Shown: positions 14,231 to 16,944 of the stretch, piece after piece | How positions within the stretch are numbered: the first letter of the stretch is position 1 | Layout of the letters: every line of letters begins with the position of its first letter | Assembly (NCBI GenBank): GCA_038248955.1 | Contig: JBBRWW010000060.1 | Span: forward strand, 1-16,944 | Direction: 5' to 3' | Source of the DNA: Lysobacter_K sp038248955 | GTDB lineage: Bacteria; Pseudomonadota; Gammaproteobacteria; Xanthomonadales; Xanthomonadaceae | Length of the DNA: 16,944 nucleotides | Made by a program: the position numbers and the translations under genes | Notes under the pieces: model-generated | What the model was told of the DNA's origin: nothing | The model's database searches: none | Seen by the model: the letters and a program-made list of their open reading frames with translations, nothing else

Positions 14231-15319
14231 ATGGATGTACTGGGAAGCCGGGATCAGCGACGTCGTCTGCGGCTGGTGCAGTGGCTCATCGCGAGCCTGG
14301 TATATGTCGGTACCGCGACGTTACTGATCACCGGGGTCGGCCAAGGGTGGATGGACACCACCGCCCTGCATCTCTGGCTGGGCTTCGTCGCCCTCATCCT
14401 AGTGACCGGCTATACCGCGCTGCGTAGTGGCTGGACGGAACGTTTTCGCGACCCGTCCGTCTCGGTGTGGCAGCTCTCCATGGGCGTGCTGGCGGTCAAC
14501 TGGGGCTACCTGATCTGCGGACCGATGAGGACGTCGGCACTCTTCCCGCTCATGGTGATCTTTGCGTTTGGCGCCTTTGCGTTGCGCTGGCGACAGATCG
14601 CTTTCCTCACGGTACTGGCCTTGTCCAGCCTGGTCGCCGCGGTCGTGATCCGCACCCTGTACCCGCAGTGGGTGCCGGCCCAGGGTGAGATCACGCCCTT
14701 GCGCGTCGACATCAACAACCTCCTGATGCTGAGCGTGGTCCTCCCGGCGCTGGCCGTCATTGCCGCGCGTCTCTCGGGGCTGCGGCAGAAGTTGCGTGAC
14801 CAGCGTCAAGCACTCGCCCGCGCGCTGTCGGAAGTCGAGCGCCTGGCCATCACCGACGAACTCACCGGCATCGCGAACCGACGGTCGATGCAGTCGCTGG
14901 CTGATCGCAGCGTCGCGCTGTCCTCGCGGCAGCTCACGCCGTTCAGTGTCGCGATCCTCGACATCGACCACTTCAAGGCGGTCAACGACGACCTCGGGCA
15001 CGCCGCGGGCGACGCCGCTCTCAAGGCCTTCGCGCAACTGGCCAACGCCGAACTGCGGAGCACCGACATGCTCGGCCGCTGGGGCGGCGAGGAATTCCTG
15101 CTGGTGCTGCCCGGCGGCCGCGACGGCCTCGGCTGCGTGCTGGACCGCATACGGACGGCGGTGAGGAACAACTGCGTCGACGCACGACCGCTCACGTTCT
15201 CGGCAGGCGTTGCCCACCATCGACCAGGCGAGACCACCGATGCCTTGCTGGCCCGGGCCGACCTCGCGCTCTACGCGGCAAAAGGCGCCGGGCGCGACCG
15301 CTACGTTGCTGCGGATTGA
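14231..15319 (+). CDS. Membrane diguanylate cyclase (GGDEF)
   Basis: The protein has 362 residues from the ATG at 14231; a TTG at 14207 is the alternative, and neither has a clear ribosome site. The N-terminal about 185 residues contain six hydrophobic helices and no recognised sensor signature. A short coiled-coil linker (LRQKLRDQRQALARALSEVERL) leads to the GGDEF domain starting at LAITDELTGIANRRS. The active-site motif is GGEEF at 285-289, and the inhibitory I-site RSTD at 276-279 is present five residues before it. The metal/substrate region ILDIDHFKAVNDDLGH is intact. It should make c-di-GMP from two GTP at the inner membrane, with product inhibition. It lies upstream of a decayed EAL-CBS-GGDEF gene. 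Confidence 0.92.
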   Translation: MDVLGSRDQRRRLRLVQWLIASLVYVGTATLLITGVGQGWMDTTALHLWLGFVALILVTGYTALRSGWTERFRDPSVSVWQLSMGVLAVNWGYLICGPMRTSALFPLMVIFAFGAFALRWRQIAFLTVLALSSLVAAVVIRTLYPQWVPAQGEITPLRVDINNLLMLSVVLPALAVIAARLSGLRQKLRDQRQALARALSEVERLAITDELTGIANRRSMQSLADRSVALSSRQLTPFSVAILDIDHFKAVNDDLGHAAGDAALKAFAQLANAELRSTDMLGRWGGEEFLLVLPGGRDGLGCVLDRIRTAVRNNCVDARPLTFSAGVAHHRPGETTDALLARADLALYAAKGAGRDRYVAAD

Positions 15320-15563
15320 CCGTGGAATAGACACCCTGACCGCCGTTTTTCGGCGCGCAGATTACGCAAAGATGCCCGCCCACGAAAACCTCGATCGGCG
15401 CCCAGGCAACCGTGCCCGCTGACCACGTACCGTAACCGCAGGAGATGCCGACTTGCGCCCGCTCACGTGGTCCGTTCGGCTTCGGCGTAGCTGCGACGGT
15501 TCTCCTGCGCCAAGGGTCATCTGCTCCAGCAGACAGCCGGTTTCGTGGGAAACCGATAGGTCC

Positions 15564-15792
15564 ATGGTGCGTGCGCAGGGCCGCCTCGGGGAGCTCGAAA
15601 CGCTGGCGGTGCGGGTGGTCGCCCAAGGCTACGACTACGCCGCTCCGGGCGTGCACCTGCTGGTCAACCTGAGCTCGAAGGCGATCCTGCAGCACTCGGT
15701 GCGCCCCGACGACATCCTGCGCAGCCTGGCGTCGTCCGGCGTTGACCTGGGTCGACTCGTGATCGAGTCGACCAAACGCGATATCGCCGAGC
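15564..15792 (+). pseudogene. N-terminal EAL-domain remnant of a broken EAL-CBS-GGDEF gene
   Basis: In this frame about 75 residues (AQGRLGELETLAVRVVAQG, HLLVNLSSKAIL, LGRLVIESTKRDIAER) match the middle of an EAL domain up to the strand that carries the ExTE motif, here degraded to ESTK. The domain start, including the EAL motif itself, is absent. Everything after the ExTE strand (the DDFG loop, catalytic Lys and QG segment) is missing. The sequence passes directly, one frame over, into the linker before the CBS domains at 15793. No phosphodiesterase activity is expected. 15320-15563 contains nothing else I can assign. Confidence 0.65.
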
Positions 15793-16932
15793 GTGCCGCT
15801 GGACCTTGTCGCGCTGCTCGCGGCCAGGGGACCGGTGCTTCCACACGCGCGACGTCGCACCGACAACCGCCGCGTCACCGCCACCCATCTGCTCATCGAG
15901 GTGTCCGCGCTGACCGCCGGCGTCAGCAACGAAGAAGTGGTGCAGGCGTTCCTCGACCAGCCGGAACTGCACGCAGTGCCGGTGATCGACGAGGCCCAGC
16001 GCGTGCTGGGCCTGATCAACCGCCGGCTGTTCGCCGAGCGCTACGCACGGCCTTGTGCGCGGGAACTGTACGGACGCCGTTCGTGCACGACGTTCAGGCA
16101 TGCGGCGCCGCTGATGTGCGAGATCGACCAGTCGTTGGAGTCGATGACATCGATCCTGCTCGGCGAGGACCAGCGCTACCTCAGCGACGGCTTCGTCATC
16201 ACCGAACACGGCCGCTACCGCGGCCTCGGCACGGGCGAGGCGCTGGTGCGGCGCGTGACCGAGCACCGCGTCGAGGCGGCGCGCTACGCCAACCCGCTGA
16301 CCTTCCTGCCCGGCAACATCCCGGTCACCGAGCACATTGGCCGCCTGCTCGACAGCAATCGGTCATTCCCGGCGGCGTACTGCGACCTCAACCACTTCAA
16401 GCCCTTAAACGACCAGTACGGCTATTTCCGCGGCGACCGCATGATCGTGCTGCTCGCGCAGACGGTCCTGCGCAACGTCGATTCGACGGTGGACTTCGTG
16501 GGTCACATCGGCGGCGACGATTTCATCGTGCTGTTCCAGAGCGACGACTGGGCGCGCCGCTGCGATGCGATCGTCGCGATGTTCAACGAGGCCGAGCGCA
16601 GACTGTTCGATGCCGCGGACGTCGCCCGCGGCGGCCTGGAGAGCGAGGACCGCCAAGGGCACCGGCAGTTCTTCCCGCTAAGCACGCTGTCGAGCGTCGC
16701 GACGCTGATCGCGGCCGGCACGATCGCCTCCACCGAGGAAGTCGCCTCGCGCGCCGCCGCGGCCAGACGCCAGGCCAAGCGCGGCAACCTGGGCGTCTAC
16801 ATCGAAGGGCCGGGACCGACCAGGACGGATGTTTCGCGAAAATTACCGCTGCAACCCACGATGCCAGCGTCTGCTCTCAGGTCAGACGCTGCCTGGTCCG
16901 CCGATAGTCGCTACCCACCGCAAACGGCGTAA
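15793..16932 (+). CDS. CBS-GGDEF protein, C-terminal part of a broken EAL-CBS-GGDEF gene
   Basis: This open frame of 379 residues runs from a GTG at 15793 that has no ribosome site, so it is probably a gene fragment and may not be translated. Residues about 28-150 are a CBS pair (THLLIEVSALTAGVSNEEVVQAFLDQPELHAVPVID... and MCEIDQSLESMTSILLGEDQRYLSDGFVI...). Residues about 165-340 are a GGDEF domain with AYCDLNHFKPLNDQYGYFRGD and a variant active motif GGDDF at 240-244. The match to the EAL-CBS-GGDEF architecture known in Xanthomonas and Pseudomonas is strong, but the EAL half is mostly deleted and out of frame. The last about 40 residues after GNLGVYIE look like added read-through. Activity as a cyclase is doubtful because GGDDF departs from GG(D/E)EF. 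Confidence 0.75.
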   Translation: MPLDLVALLAARGPVLPHARRRTDNRRVTATHLLIEVSALTAGVSNEEVVQAFLDQPELHAVPVIDEAQRVLGLINRRLFAERYARPCARELYGRRSCTTFRHAAPLMCEIDQSLESMTSILLGEDQRYLSDGFVITEHGRYRGLGTGEALVRRVTEHRVEAARYANPLTFLPGNIPVTEHIGRLLDSNRSFPAAYCDLNHFKPLNDQYGYFRGDRMIVLLAQTVLRNVDSTVDFVGHIGGDDFIVLFQSDDWARRCDAIVAMFNEAERRLFDAADVARGGLESEDRQGHRQFFPLSTLSSVATLIAAGTIASTEEVASRAAAARRQAKRGNLGVYIEGPGPTRTDVSRKLPLQPTMPASALRSDAAWSADSRYPPQTA

Positions 16933-16944
16933 GGCTGATCTGCC

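Noticed and set aside
15192..16019. 275-codon - strand open frame between the cyclase and the broken c-di-GMP gene
   Set aside because: Most of it is antisense to the GGDEF and EAL/CBS sequences; the unique middle part (about 15330-15560) reads smoothly but has no identifiable family or start site.

Overview
The window is GC-rich chromosomal DNA. Gene content and closeness to known protein families suggest a gammaproteobacterium of the Xanthomonadaceae/Lysobacteraceae type (Lysobacter- or Luteimonas-like). This placement rests on protein resemblance and base composition only; there is no rRNA or other taxonomic marker. I see no tRNA, rRNA, CRISPR array, prophage or complete insertion sequence.

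Layout. (1) 13-798, + strand: a secreted six-EF-hand calcium-binding protein. (2) 1187-4662: three redox enzymes, namely a YhfK-like NAD(P)-binding SDR (-), a CurA-type NADPH double-bond reductase (-) and an old yellow enzyme (+). Together they look like a set for reducing electrophilic alkenes and quinones, but no regulator is recognisable nearby. (3) 4825-7134, - strand: a CPA1-type Na+/H+ antiporter preceded in the same open frame by a complete DUF3228 domain, with no stop between them. (4) 7352-8602, +: a fold-type II PLP enzyme of the threonine synthase family. (5) 8603-9475: a gene-poor scar with the C-terminal remnant of a VOC/PhnB-like gene, a hairpin and direct repeats resembling REP/RAYT ends, tandem 12- and 13-bp repeats, and the tail of another truncated ORF. 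(6) 9476-13768, -: a tight three-gene unit, transcribed in the order SGNH/GDSL hydrolase, single-pass membrane protein of unknown function, and an 826-residue Lnt-like (nitrilase superfamily) membrane acyltransferase with a long C-terminal extension. (7) 14231-16932, +: an intact membrane diguanylate cyclase, then a decayed EAL-CBS-GGDEF gene that has lost most of its EAL domain.

How the genes may work together. The SGNH-unknown-Lnt unit is the most interesting candidate for an uncharacterised system, because it pairs an exported esterase/acyltransferase fold with a membrane acyltransferase; its substrate cannot be read from the sequence. The c-di-GMP region shows one active-looking synthase beside a degraded dual-domain partner. 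Nothing here is proof of a new system. The clearest anomalies are the DUF3228-antiporter run-on ORF, the extended Lnt-like protein, an EF-hand-like loop inside the SGNH hydrolase, and the repeat scar at 8.77-9.12 kb.
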